Positions 28,426 to 36,598 of a DNA stretch of 50,422 nucleotides are shown piece by piece. Within the stretch, counting starts at the first letter, position 1. Every line of letters begins with the position of its first letter. Below the pieces are notes generated by a model. That model was given only the letters and a program-made list of their open reading frames with translations. It ran no database searches and had not been told where the DNA came from. The stretch lies in the NCBI GenBank assembly GCA_016927905.1, contig JAFGLW010000028.1, positions 1-50,422 on the forward strand. Reading direction: 5' to 3'. The DNA comes from a candidate division CSSED10-310 bacterium (GTDB taxonomy: Bacteria; CSSED10-310; JAFGJC01). The position numbers were made by a program, and so were the translations under genes.

Positions 28426-30133
28426 TATCCTGGTTTAATTTCTCGGATGCTTCCTGAAGTTTTGAGATGATGACGGGCAGATCCGGATGTGCCTTGAGGG
28501 CGATTTCGAACTGATCGACCGCAGAGCGGTAGTCATTCAGTTCCATGAATCGGGTTCCCGCCTTGAAATGAATATCGAAGCTTCCCTTCTGTTTTACCCA
28601 GAATTCATAGGTGTCGCGCAAGACGGGATCGAGACCGGAATGGATCAACCGGATCTCCGAAAGGGCGGCCTGAATCCGTGTCCGGGCTTCGGGAAGTGAC
28701 TGGAGCGGGTATGAACCGTACAGCGAAACGACCTGCATCAATGACAGCATCTTTTCGATATCCGTATACCCCGCTTCGCGCCGGCAGTCCTCCCAGGAGA
28801 GCCAGGTGCCTGTAAACTGGCAGGATGGTATGAGGCCAATGGTTACGATTGCATCGGCCAGGGCTCCGGCGATCAGATAGTGCCCGAAATCGGTTGGGTG
28901 GACATGATCCACGAACAGATCGTAACCGGGACAACCCGCTGCCGAAGCTGCATCGAACGGCACTCGCAGATCGGCTGAAACGATCCGGTCCGAAGGATCG
29001 GAAGCGATCGCAAGCACGGTATCGTTTATGCCGGAATGAGCGCGGAACCGCAATCCGTCCAGATCCCTGGCGCGTTGCAGCAGATGGCAGCCTGTTTCTC
29101 TGCGGTTCAATCCCAGCGACGCCTTTCCAGACAGAAACTGGCCCCATGCAAATTCCGGATCGATCTCGATCAGGCGGTTTCCGATGGCCAGAGCCCGTTC
29201 GAAATCCTCTTCCGAAAGAGCGGTCAAAGCTTCCCGGACCATTCCATTCAATTCGGTTTCGGTTTTATTCGGGAGCGCTTTCATGGGACTGAGACCTTCG
29301 ATGTTCGATACCACGGTTCCCAGCAGGACCGGAACATCTCTAACGGCACACAAGTCCGAAATCAGTCTCAGGTTTTTACCGTAATTTGATATCGTATCCG
29401 CTACGGCCTTCGAATTTTCACGAATGGCCTGATCTTTCGCCATCACTTCGATCAATCCCTTCTGAACCTGTCCGGAATTTCCCGCCCGGAGGCGGCCGGT
29501 CAGTTGTCTGATAAAGCGGTAGACGGAAGTTTTCTGAAGGTTCATGATCCATCTGGTTACGGTCCGGGAGCGGCTGAACGAATAGGAGGATCCCGAACCG
29601 AATGCGCCGTAGAATTCGTTGTGTCCGCTGTAGATGATGATCAGATCCGGTGACGCTTCCAGCAGTTCGCGGACCAGATCGACGAGGGCGTAGCTGTTCA
29701 GGGCGGTTACACCGCAGTTTAAAACCTGAACGGTATTATTCCGGCAGGAATGACTCAGTAGAATTTCAAGCAGCGAGGGAAATGCAACATTGTAGGGATA
29801 GGGATATCCCTGAACGGATGAACCCCCCAGAACGGCGATCCGAATTTCCCCGATCGGTTTGACTCTGGCAAACCGATCGGCGTGAATCGAAGGCATCTGG
29901 ATGGATCGGTTGTCCACCATTCCCGGCAGGAACCGGGTGGCGATCCCGGGATTCAGCTGGACCCACCCTTCATGATTATCGACTGGTATGATCAGTCTGG
30001 GAATGTCAAACCGGCCGGTCAGGCGGAGTGATCCTTCCATGACCGCAAAAAACAGAAGGATTACGATGATGGAAAACAGGGTATGTTTGACCGGAGCGGT
30101 TGATTTTCTCACGAATAACCTTTTATGATTCAA
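28370..30133 (-). CDS. Membrane-anchored SGNH hydrolase with TPR-like insert
   Basis: 587 residues. One N-terminal membrane helix (17-34) precedes an extracytoplasmic SGNH/GDSL-like esterase domain. Block I is LGGSSVQG with nucleophile Ser105, block II Gly141 (NCGVTALNS), block III Asn172 (YSGHNEFYG), and block V Asp409 and His412 (DHVHPTDFGH). A helical repeat segment (about 300-360, EEDFERALAIGNRLIEIDPE) is inserted between blocks III and V, and a second one near 540-580. It probably adds or removes acyl groups on envelope glycans or lipids; the substrate is unknown. Confidence 0.85.
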   Translation of the reverse strand: MNHKRLFVRKSTAPVKHTLFSIIVILLFFAVMEGSLRLTGRFDIPRLIIPVDNHEGWVQLNPGIATRFLPGMVDNRSIQMPSIHADRFARVKPIGEIRIAVLGGSSVQGYPYPYNVAFPSLLEILLSHSCRNNTVQVLNCGVTALNSYALVDLVRELLEASPDLIIIYSGHNEFYGAFGSGSSYSFSRSRTVTRWIMNLQKTSVYRFIRQLTGRLRAGNSGQVQKGLIEVMAKDQAIRENSKAVADTISNYGKNLRLISDLCAVRDVPVLLGTVVSNIEGLSPMKALPNKTETELNGMVREALTALSEEDFERALAIGNRLIEIDPEFAWGQFLSGKASLGLNRRETGCHLLQRARDLDGLRFRAHSGINDTVLAIASDPSDRIVSADLRVPFDAASAAGCPGYDLFVDHVHPTDFGHYLIAGALADAIVTIGLIPSCQFTGTWLSWEDCRREAGYTDIEKMLSLMQVVSLYGSYPLQSLPEARTRIQAALSEIRLIHSGLDPVLRDTYEFWVKQKGSFDIHFKAGTRFMELNDYRSAVDQFEIALKAHPDLPVIISKLQEASEKLNQDIRMDPENRQAGQPLIPHR

Positions 30134-30217
30134 GTATATCTCCCGGCGCTTAACACTCTAGTTCCGGCATGTCGGGGGTGTCAAATAAGTTGAACGATTC
30201 ATCCAGGGAGGATTTCC

Positions 30218-30718
30218 ATGAGTCTTGAAGCGATATTCAAACGCAGAAGTATCCGGAAATTCAAACCGAACCCGGTCGAACCCGAAAAAATCCGCCACCT
30301 GCTGGAAGCGGCCATGGCCGCTCCATCGGCCAACAACCGTCAACCCTGGCACTTTGTGGTGGTCACCGGTCGGGAAACCCTGAACCGCCTGGCACAGGCG
30401 CATCCCTATGGGAAAATGCTTTCTGAAGCGACACTCGCCATTGCCGTCTGCGGCGACCCGGAGATATCGGAAGCCTATTGGATCCAGGATTGTTCGGCTG
30501 CGACCGAGAATATACTCATTGCAGCGGCAGCGCTCGGCCTGGGATCGGTCTGGCTTGGATGCACGCCCCGCAGGGATCGGGATGCTGCGGTTCGAAATGT
30601 CCTGGGAATACCGGAAAATCGACCGGTATTGAGTTTGATTGCCATCGGCCATCCGGATGAACACAAAGAATCCCGCACCCAGTATGATGAAAAGAAGGTT
30701 CACCGGGAATCCTGGTAG
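30218..30718 (+). CDS. Nitroreductase-family FMN oxidoreductase
   Basis: 166 residues, typical of the short nitroreductases. FMN-binding RRSIRKF is at residues 9-15, PSANNRQPW forms the second phosphate/ring contact, and LGLGSVWLG the third block; the C-terminal IGHP is usual for the fold. It uses NAD(P)H to reduce an unknown nitro, quinone or flavin-type substrate. AGGGAGG lies 6 to 7 bases before the ATG. It diverges from the SGNH gene and converges with the secreted protein gene across 19 bases containing only a weak five-pair hairpin. Confidence 0.88.
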   Translation: MSLEAIFKRRSIRKFKPNPVEPEKIRHLLEAAMAAPSANNRQPWHFVVVTGRETLNRLAQAHPYGKMLSEATLAIAVCGDPEISEAYWIQDCSAATENILIAAAALGLGSVWLGCTPRRDRDAAVRNVLGIPENRPVLSLIAIGHPDEHKESRTQYDEKKVHRESW

Positions 30719-30737
30719 ACATTCCGGATTTCCCGGA

Positions 30738-32222
30738 TCAGTGAGTGGTCCAGTCCAGCCGTATCACATCGCCCAGAAGTTGGGCTGTTCCGTGGCGAAT
30801 CAGCCCGCCCCACCATGAATAAGTTGCCGGCGGAACGCCATGAGGCCATTCGGGGATCGACAGAATGGGGACCCAGTCCGACAGGCCGACCCATTCCGCC
30901 AGGTCGAAATCGAGTTTTATATCCAGTACGATCATGGCCGGCTCACCGGTAAATGCGGGATAAAACAGGAACTGACTGCCGATTTCCAAAAGAATATATA
31001 AATCCACCATTTCATCCAGACCGGGACCATAAATCTGGATATAGGTGTTCAGGGGATCGCCGGGAAGGATATTGGTGCTGTCCATGGCGAACCGGAGATC
31101 GGGTGGTTCGGTGAGATCGGCGAATCCCATCAGGATCACGTAAGTCGAAACCCATGTTTCATCTTCCGTATCGGGTTTCAAAGGATTTGGCGGGATACCG
31201 CCGTCGCTGTCCGTATCGAAGCTGCGGATGTAATCGGATTGTTCAAACGATACCCTGCGGTGGCGGAAATCCCCAGTCGTCCGCCACAGAGCGTTCTGGG
31301 CGAGCGACTGCCAGGAATCCCATGCCAGCACCCAGGCATCGGTGCCGTAGCCGGCCGGATCGTAATACTCGTTCAGATCGACCAGCTGTGAATCACGCCA
31401 GGCTGCAGCGGATTCCGGATCGTCCGGAAACAGCACATCCAGAACACATGCTGCCGAAATCCCGCCGGAAAGCGCCCATCCGGTTTTATTGATATTTTCA
31501 GGATCCGATTCCAACCAGAGTTTGATCCGGCCGGCGAAATCCTCTGCTCCCAGCCGAAATGTGTCGTTCGATACAAAATCGGCGTATTCGTTCAGGTTCC
31601 AGGCGGACCAGGACAGGGTCAGCGCGTTCCGAACTCCGACATTGGGCGGGCTGGCCTCGAAAGGAAGGTCATCGGCGTGATCCATGATATATTGCGCGCA
31701 CACAGCCGCATAACCGGCATGGCTGTCATCGCCGTACACCGATTCATATTTCATGGCGCAGCGCAGACCCCACCCGCAGTTCCAGACCCGGTAATACTCC
31801 CCGGAACCCTCTTCCAGCCAGGCCGGATGGTTCAGGCAGTAGGTCCATGCATCGTCGACGTTCTGATCGAAAGAATCGTCTCCGGTCAACTCGTGAAATC
31901 TGCTCCAGACGAAGATCGCTTCCTGAGTATTGTCCGTCTGAACGATTCTGTCCGGTCCGGTTCGGTATTCATCCTCGATCATACCGCCGAATTCGGGATC
32001 GGCCTGTTCCTTGACCTGGTATGCATCCAGAAATCCGCATATATTCTGAAGTTCGACCAGAAAATCGATATGATCCCCGGGCGACCGCTTGGCCGGCTGA
32101 AAACACGAAATACCGCCTCCTGAAATAAAGTGATGTTCCTGGGGCGGAGTCGCCAGGGCGTTCGCGGAAAACATCATGAATAATATCCAGAATATGTTTT
32201 GACCGAAGTTTTGAATCCGCAT
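30738..32222 (-). CDS. Secreted protein with helical-barrel-like domain and C-terminal beta module
   Basis: 494 residues. A signal peptide covers about residues 1-24 (ending ANALATPP). Residues 40-370 have helix pairs with Trp/Tyr-rich turns (NTQEAIFVWSRFHELTGDD, YRVWNCGWGLRCAMKYESV), resembling alpha/alpha-barrel enzymes; no catalytic pattern is recognised. A metal-like acidic stretch DTDSDGGIPPNPLKPDTED follows at about 350. The last 115 residues form a beta-rich module (LYILLEIGSQFLFYPAF, later WWGGLIRHGTAQLLGD) that looks like a divergent form of the C-terminal module in the proteins at 38430-40655 and 41933-43195. AAGGAGG lies 6 bases before the ATG. Function unknown. Confidence 0.7.
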   Translation of the reverse strand: MRIQNFGQNIFWILFMMFSANALATPPQEHHFISGGGISCFQPAKRSPGDHIDFLVELQNICGFLDAYQVKEQADPEFGGMIEDEYRTGPDRIVQTDNTQEAIFVWSRFHELTGDDSFDQNVDDAWTYCLNHPAWLEEGSGEYYRVWNCGWGLRCAMKYESVYGDDSHAGYAAVCAQYIMDHADDLPFEASPPNVGVRNALTLSWSAWNLNEYADFVSNDTFRLGAEDFAGRIKLWLESDPENINKTGWALSGGISAACVLDVLFPDDPESAAAWRDSQLVDLNEYYDPAGYGTDAWVLAWDSWQSLAQNALWRTTGDFRHRRVSFEQSDYIRSFDTDSDGGIPPNPLKPDTEDETWVSTYVILMGFADLTEPPDLRFAMDSTNILPGDPLNTYIQIYGPGLDEMVDLYILLEIGSQFLFYPAFTGEPAMIVLDIKLDFDLAEWVGLSDWVPILSIPEWPHGVPPATYSWWGGLIRHGTAQLLGDVIRLDWTTH

Positions 32223-32277
32223 GACAACCTCCTTTTTCTCATGAAATTAACCCGTATCAGATAACCGGTCAACCACC

Positions 32278-34134
32278 TTACGGCTCGAGCTGCAAAATCG
32301 ATTGTCTGACAGCCTGGGATTCGGGTCGATCCAGTGCTTTTTCAAAGTCCTGTTCCACGGCGAAACGGTGGATTTCCTCCAGATTGATGTTGGCTCTCAG
32401 ATTCTCCGGAATGGATCGGTATAGACGGTCCGCCTTCGGGAATTGCCTGCGGTATGCGAGATCGACTGTCTGAATGAACCGGGCGGCGTGTACCATGTTC
32501 TTGGGGAGCGGCTCCTGGAAATCGGGATTGTTTGTGCGGGAGACGACCGACAGCCAGAATGCATCGGATGGCGCATTCCGGGGAATGAAGCAGGCCAGCC
32601 AAATACCGACGCCTGTGATCCATATCCATATAACGGACAAGACAGCCCATTGCAGTCGGGAGTTTGCCGCCACGTATCTCCAGCCGACCATGCAGAGCAG
32701 CTCCGCAAACAGCACGATGCTCAAACCGATCCAACGGTCCGCGGTGTGGGGCGCGTCAACCAGTGTGTAAGCCGGTTTGGTGAATTTTTCGAAACCGGTC
32801 AGCCACAGCGACCATATGGATTCGTTTTCACTATCCAGATATGTCCGGGGTGATCGCATGTTGAATTCGGAACTCCGGTTCTGAAACAAAAGAGAAAGAT
32901 CGTCGATGTTTTTTCTGAAAGCGCTGGCGGTGAATACGGCCCAGATGCAGAGCGCTGAGATCAGGAACACACGGCGCCATGTTGACAACCGCGTCAGCAG
33001 ATATCCCAGTCCGACGGCGGTAAACGGCAGAAGAGCCGATAATCTGCGGGGTCCATAAGAGGAACCGGCCCACCAGTCGTGCGCGCAGGCGGAAACATAT
33101 AAAGAAACTGCACAGTAGAATAGACCGCCCCATAAAATGGATTTCATGTGTTTCTGCGGGGTGCGATGTATGGCTGCCGGGAGATATAAAAGTCCAAGCA
33201 CAAAACCGGGCGACCAGGGCAGTACGCCATGATAACTGCTGAAGATCAGCGGGATCAGTTCCGGATCACTCCAGAGCATGAAATCGGATCCCTGGGGCAT
33301 GACCAACCATTGATCAAATTGAATTTTCCACGCAGCGGCTTGAACGAATACAACGGAAAGAAAAGCAGCCAAACCCGGCATGAGATTGAAAAAGGCCGTT
33401 CGAATGCCCGTTCTGAATTCATCGGATGAATGCCCGTTCGTTTTGAAATAATACAGGATAACCGGCATCAGAACGATGAACCAGGTTATTTCCTGCCAGC
33501 GGCTTATGGCCAGCAGGCCCAGAGACAGTCCGGTCAGAATCGCATATACCCAACGGCGCCGGTTCAACCATAATATGACGCCAAACAGGCTGAAGGTGGA
33601 AAACGAAGCGCTGAGTAAATGTGAATTCAGGTAGAATCGTGTTCCGTAAACCATGAGTGGACTCACGATGACGGCGAGAGCCGATACCGGGCGGCTGAGA
33701 TTGCGCGACAGATTGAACTGCCTGAGTATGTATTCAAGGGCGATAATGGTCAGTATCAGGATCACCATGTTGCCGATTGAAATGAACCGTCTGAGGTTCA
33801 GGAAAGCGCTCGGCTGGGAGGATGAAATCACCGGAAGAGAATACAGACCGTGAACGATCGCCGGACCGATGCTGAAGCAGTTGTGGATAGCGCCTCTGGG
33901 CAGGATAATGGTCAGAGCCCTGTAGCGCTCCGGCAGTTCATTCGGGAAAACCATGAGGTTGTTCTGGAGCGACAGATCGTGATCCTGGAACAGCGAGATC
34001 ATCTGGGACATGTAAAATGATTCGTCCCATCCATAAAACGTAGCCATCCTGTAAAACCAGGCAAGCAGCAATACGCCGGCGATAAACCATTTCCAGCGGT
34101 CAGATCCCGTGAGGAGACCGCGCAGGACGGCCAT
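32278..34134 (-). CDS. GT39/PMT-like membrane protein
   Basis: 618 residues with about twelve membrane helices. After the first helix GWDESFY (35-41) supplies the acidic pair found at this place in GT-C glycosyltransferases. The last 100 residues or so are soluble. A frame open to 34305 exists, but the ATG at 34134 shares its T with the TGA of the upstream secreted protein gene (TGATG), a clear coupling signal, and the extra codons are out-of-frame reads of that gene's Thr/Pro-rich tail. Donor and acceptor unknown. Confidence 0.75.
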   Translation of the reverse strand: MAVLRGLLTGSDRWKWFIAGVLLLAWFYRMATFYGWDESFYMSQMISLFQDHDLSLQNNLMVFPNELPERYRALTIILPRGAIHNCFSIGPAIVHGLYSLPVISSSQPSAFLNLRRFISIGNMVILILTIIALEYILRQFNLSRNLSRPVSALAVIVSPLMVYGTRFYLNSHLLSASFSTFSLFGVILWLNRRRWVYAILTGLSLGLLAISRWQEITWFIVLMPVILYYFKTNGHSSDEFRTGIRTAFFNLMPGLAAFLSVVFVQAAAWKIQFDQWLVMPQGSDFMLWSDPELIPLIFSSYHGVLPWSPGFVLGLLYLPAAIHRTPQKHMKSILWGGLFYCAVSLYVSACAHDWWAGSSYGPRRLSALLPFTAVGLGYLLTRLSTWRRVFLISALCIWAVFTASAFRKNIDDLSLLFQNRSSEFNMRSPRTYLDSENESIWSLWLTGFEKFTKPAYTLVDAPHTADRWIGLSIVLFAELLCMVGWRYVAANSRLQWAVLSVIWIWITGVGIWLACFIPRNAPSDAFWLSVVSRTNNPDFQEPLPKNMVHAARFIQTVDLAYRRQFPKADRLYRSIPENLRANINLEEIHRFAVEQDFEKALDRPESQAVRQSILQLEP

Positions 34135-36377
34135 CAGCTCAACCGGTTTCTCGGAGAGTAACCGGATCCGACTTTGTTTGGCATCCCGGTAGAAAATTTC
34201 TGTCCCGGGGTTACATGTCCGTAAGGGGTGGGTGTTTCGGTGGGCGTGGGTGAACAGGTGGGCGTTTCGGTTGGTGGGGGTGTTGGAGTCGTTGTGGGTG
34301 TGCATGTGGCCGTCGATGTGGATGTCGAAGTGCAGGTCAAAGTTGGGGTTCGAGTTGATGTGCAGGTCGGGGTTTCAGTCGGGCTCGGGGTTTCAGTCGG
34401 GCTCGGAGTGGGTGAAGGTGTGCAGGTTCGTGTTGCGGTCGCTGTGCCGGTTGGTGAAGGGGAGCAGGTGGGGCTTCGTGTCGGGGTCATGGTGAACGGC
34501 GGGGGATCGACATGGAGGTACGGCCAAAGAAGCCCATGTGAGCCTTCCGAGCTCCAGGCACCCAGCTCGAACAGGTAAATGCCATCGGCTCCGTCGAGAG
34601 AATGCGCCGGCAGCTCGATATCCAGACCGAAAAATCCGTCGCCGGCAGCGCCGTCGGTGTGTTTCCCGTCGTCGTAAAGTTCCAGCCCGGTATCGGAACC
34701 CTCGAAGAATAGTGTCACCCGGTCCGGCGGCAGGCCGGACGGATTAACCGCCCAGGCAAATAGGTACAACCGGCAGGGTGAAGATCCTGTTTCCAGGTAT
34801 GAATACAGGTATCCGGCCAGGCGGATATAAGGCGCTTCGATGTCGAATTCGGAGGATTGGGTTCCGTTCTTTGAACAGGCGGGATACGCCTGTTTGTCCG
34901 TTCCGTGAATTATCAGAAACGGCCATGGTTCGCTGAGGTTGCCGGTTGAGTCTTCGGCCAGAACTGTCATCAGAAGATTGCCGGATTCGGTGAGGAAAAC
35001 CGGGATATCCGCGGCAAAAATCATGTCACGGGGACCGAAATCACCATGCATTCCGTCATCATGCAGAGTTCCCAGTAATTCTCCGAAGACCGGATCTCCT
35101 CTGAAAAGAAATACGGATTTAATGTCATCGACACCATCCGGATCGCTGACTGCAGCCATGACCTGGATTGAATCCATCGACCAGGACATCACGCGTGAAT
35201 CCATGAATCCGGCGGCCAGGATGATCGGTTCGGAATGGGGAAGCGTTGCTTCCAGAGATTGGATGTGACGGTTCGGATCGCCGCTGCATATCGTGAAGGT
35301 CCGGTTTCCGCCTTCGATTTCGGGCCAATATCGGTTCCGGTTGAGCGGAATCAGCCGGACCTCGTTCCATTGGTCGCGGCTCAACACGCGGTAATGGATG
35401 ATATCCGTCTCGGTCCAGACCACCATGAAATCTCCGGTTTGATTGAAAGCGCCACGTGGAACGGCCGGACCATCGCCCTCGATGATTTGATCTCCCAGTG
35501 AAATCCGCTCCCCCGTTCCACTCCCGGTCCATGTACCGTCTTGCCTGGCTGCATGCCAGATTCCGTCAACGTACCAGCCTGAAGGGCCGTTCATATAGGC
35601 CGCCCACACCAGATGCGGTTTGCCGGATTCAAGGATGGAAAGATCGGGAGCGCCGGATCCGCCCGGATGATTCAGGATTTCCTCATTCATCCAGCCGAAC
35701 GCCGAGTGATAGTACCGGTAGTGAATCTTGATATAACCAGATCCGGTGGCGATCCATGCGCAATGAAAACCGGCAGCGGGATCGGCGCATATATCCGGAT
35801 CCATGTTATTCGTCTGGCAGGTGGAGATGTCGGTGAGCTGCCCCGGAATGCCATCGGTGATGCGGCAATGGGTGATCATCATGATGTTTCCTGTATGCCG
35901 CTCGAAGATAATTTCGGCCGTTCCGGATCCGGTGCTTGCCACCACTGGTTTTGAACATCCGGGTTGCTGGGTCGCCCTGTACAGGATGATCGGATTGCTC
36001 CAGGAAGCATATTCGGATCGGCGGGAATAAAAGATTTTCATGTTACCGGAATCGCCCCAGACAACGTGCACCGTTCCATCCGGTCCGACCGCTGCCCTCG
36101 CCCGGCTGAACTGCCAGCCGAAGTTGTTGGATCCGGGGATTTTTTCTGCCGATTCCCAGCTTCCGCCTGCACTTTTTCTGGCGTGATAAACATATCCGTC
36201 GGAAAGATGTGTCCACACGACATGGGAGGTTCCGTCCGGCGAGACCGCCAGGTCGCATGAATCGTTACCGAACCCGACATCCGTTTCCTGTGAAAACGTG
36301 TAATCCGAACCCTGAATTGATGTCGCGACCGCCCAGATCCAGATCCAGATACTGACGGTGATTGTTCTGTATTTCAT
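34134..36377 (-). CDS. Secreted beta-propeller protein with Thr/Pro-rich tail
   Basis: 747 residues. Signal peptide about 1-23. Residues 25-390 contain repeats of the type D-G-T-x-H-V-V-W (SPDGTSHVVWTH, GPDGTVHVVWGD), the pattern of sialidase/exo-alpha-sialidase-like propellers. An Ig-like region (about 400-500) and a second one (about 510-630, DGKHTDGAAGDGFFG) carry a D-G-x-H-x-D-x-x-x-G-D motif suggesting calcium. The tail from about 635 is a Thr/Pro/Ser/Cys linker of roughly 85 residues followed by about 27 ordinary ones. Unlike the protein ending at 43195, no beta module follows the linker. Role unknown, probably surface-associated. Confidence 0.8.
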   Translation of the reverse strand: MKYRTITVSIWIWIWAVATSIQGSDYTFSQETDVGFGNDSCDLAVSPDGTSHVVWTHLSDGYVYHARKSAGGSWESAEKIPGSNNFGWQFSRARAAVGPDGTVHVVWGDSGNMKIFYSRRSEYASWSNPIILYRATQQPGCSKPVVASTGSGTAEIIFERHTGNIMMITHCRITDGIPGQLTDISTCQTNNMDPDICADPAAGFHCAWIATGSGYIKIHYRYYHSAFGWMNEEILNHPGGSGAPDLSILESGKPHLVWAAYMNGPSGWYVDGIWHAARQDGTWTGSGTGERISLGDQIIEGDGPAVPRGAFNQTGDFMVVWTETDIIHYRVLSRDQWNEVRLIPLNRNRYWPEIEGGNRTFTICSGDPNRHIQSLEATLPHSEPIILAAGFMDSRVMSWSMDSIQVMAAVSDPDGVDDIKSVFLFRGDPVFGELLGTLHDDGMHGDFGPRDMIFAADIPVFLTESGNLLMTVLAEDSTGNLSEPWPFLIIHGTDKQAYPACSKNGTQSSEFDIEAPYIRLAGYLYSYLETGSSPCRLYLFAWAVNPSGLPPDRVTLFFEGSDTGLELYDDGKHTDGAAGDGFFGLDIELPAHSLDGADGIYLFELGAWSSEGSHGLLWPYLHVDPPPFTMTPTRSPTCSPSPTGTATATRTCTPSPTPSPTETPSPTETPTCTSTRTPTLTCTSTSTSTATCTPTTTPTPPPTETPTCSPTPTETPTPYGHVTPGQKFSTGMPNKVGSGYSPRNRLS
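34225..34485. repeat. Low-complexity Thr/Pro linker DNA with an 18-base tandem duplication
   Basis: This stretch encodes the Thr/Pro/Ser-rich tail of the propeller protein and is strongly skewed (G/T-rich on the plus strand). Within it an 18-base unit, GGGGTTTCAGTCGGGCTC, is repeated exactly at 34369-34386 and 34387-34404, giving a tandem PSPTET duplication. Such DNA is prone to slippage. Apparent frames on the plus strand here are by-products of the repeat. Confidence 0.85.
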
Positions 36378-36407
36378 GGGGATGCCGCCTGCTTCGAAGG
36401 TAATGAT

Positions 36408-36431
36408 TCCGGCCGGTGATTGCCGGCCGGA
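36408..36431. other. Perfect 9-pair GC hairpin in a divergent intergenic region
   Basis: TCCGGCCGG (36408-36416) and CCGGCCGGA (36423-36431) pair perfectly around a six-base loop (TGATTG). It lies 31 bases upstream of the propeller gene on the minus strand and 168 bases before sppA. It is not followed by a T-tract on either strand. It could be a protein-binding site or a 5' leader structure. The rest of the gap from 36378 to 36598 shows only the candidate sppA promoter. Confidence 0.55.
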
Positions 36432-36524
36432 CCCGAGTCGTAGCTCATCAGACCTGAAGATACCAGTAAAACGGCGAATTTCAAAAGAAAAACAGGAAGT
36501 GAATCCGCGCCCCGGTTTCGAACA

Positions 36525-36553
36525 TTTTTTTCATGGCGGCGTATTGCTATAGT
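36525..36553 (+). promoter_or_regulatory. Candidate extended -10 promoter of sppA
   Basis: TATAGT (36548-36553) is preceded by TG at 36545-36546 (TGCTATAGT, an extended -10). The matching -35 position is only TTTTTT (36525-36530). It lies 45 bases before the sppA ATG. A guess based on consensus match. Confidence 0.35.
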
Positions 36554-36598
36554 GAGTTTTGATCTTGAGTTATCCGGGTAGAAGGAGGTTGGTTGGAA

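Noticed and set aside
34135..34305. N-terminal extension of the GT39-like gene (His/Thr/Asn-rich)
   Set aside because: It is an out-of-frame reading of the linker; TGATG at 34134 gives a better start.
34228..34578. Val/Gly-rich open frames on the plus strand
   Set aside because: They are complements of the Thr/Pro-rich linker codons of the minus-strand propeller gene and have no start signal or family pattern.
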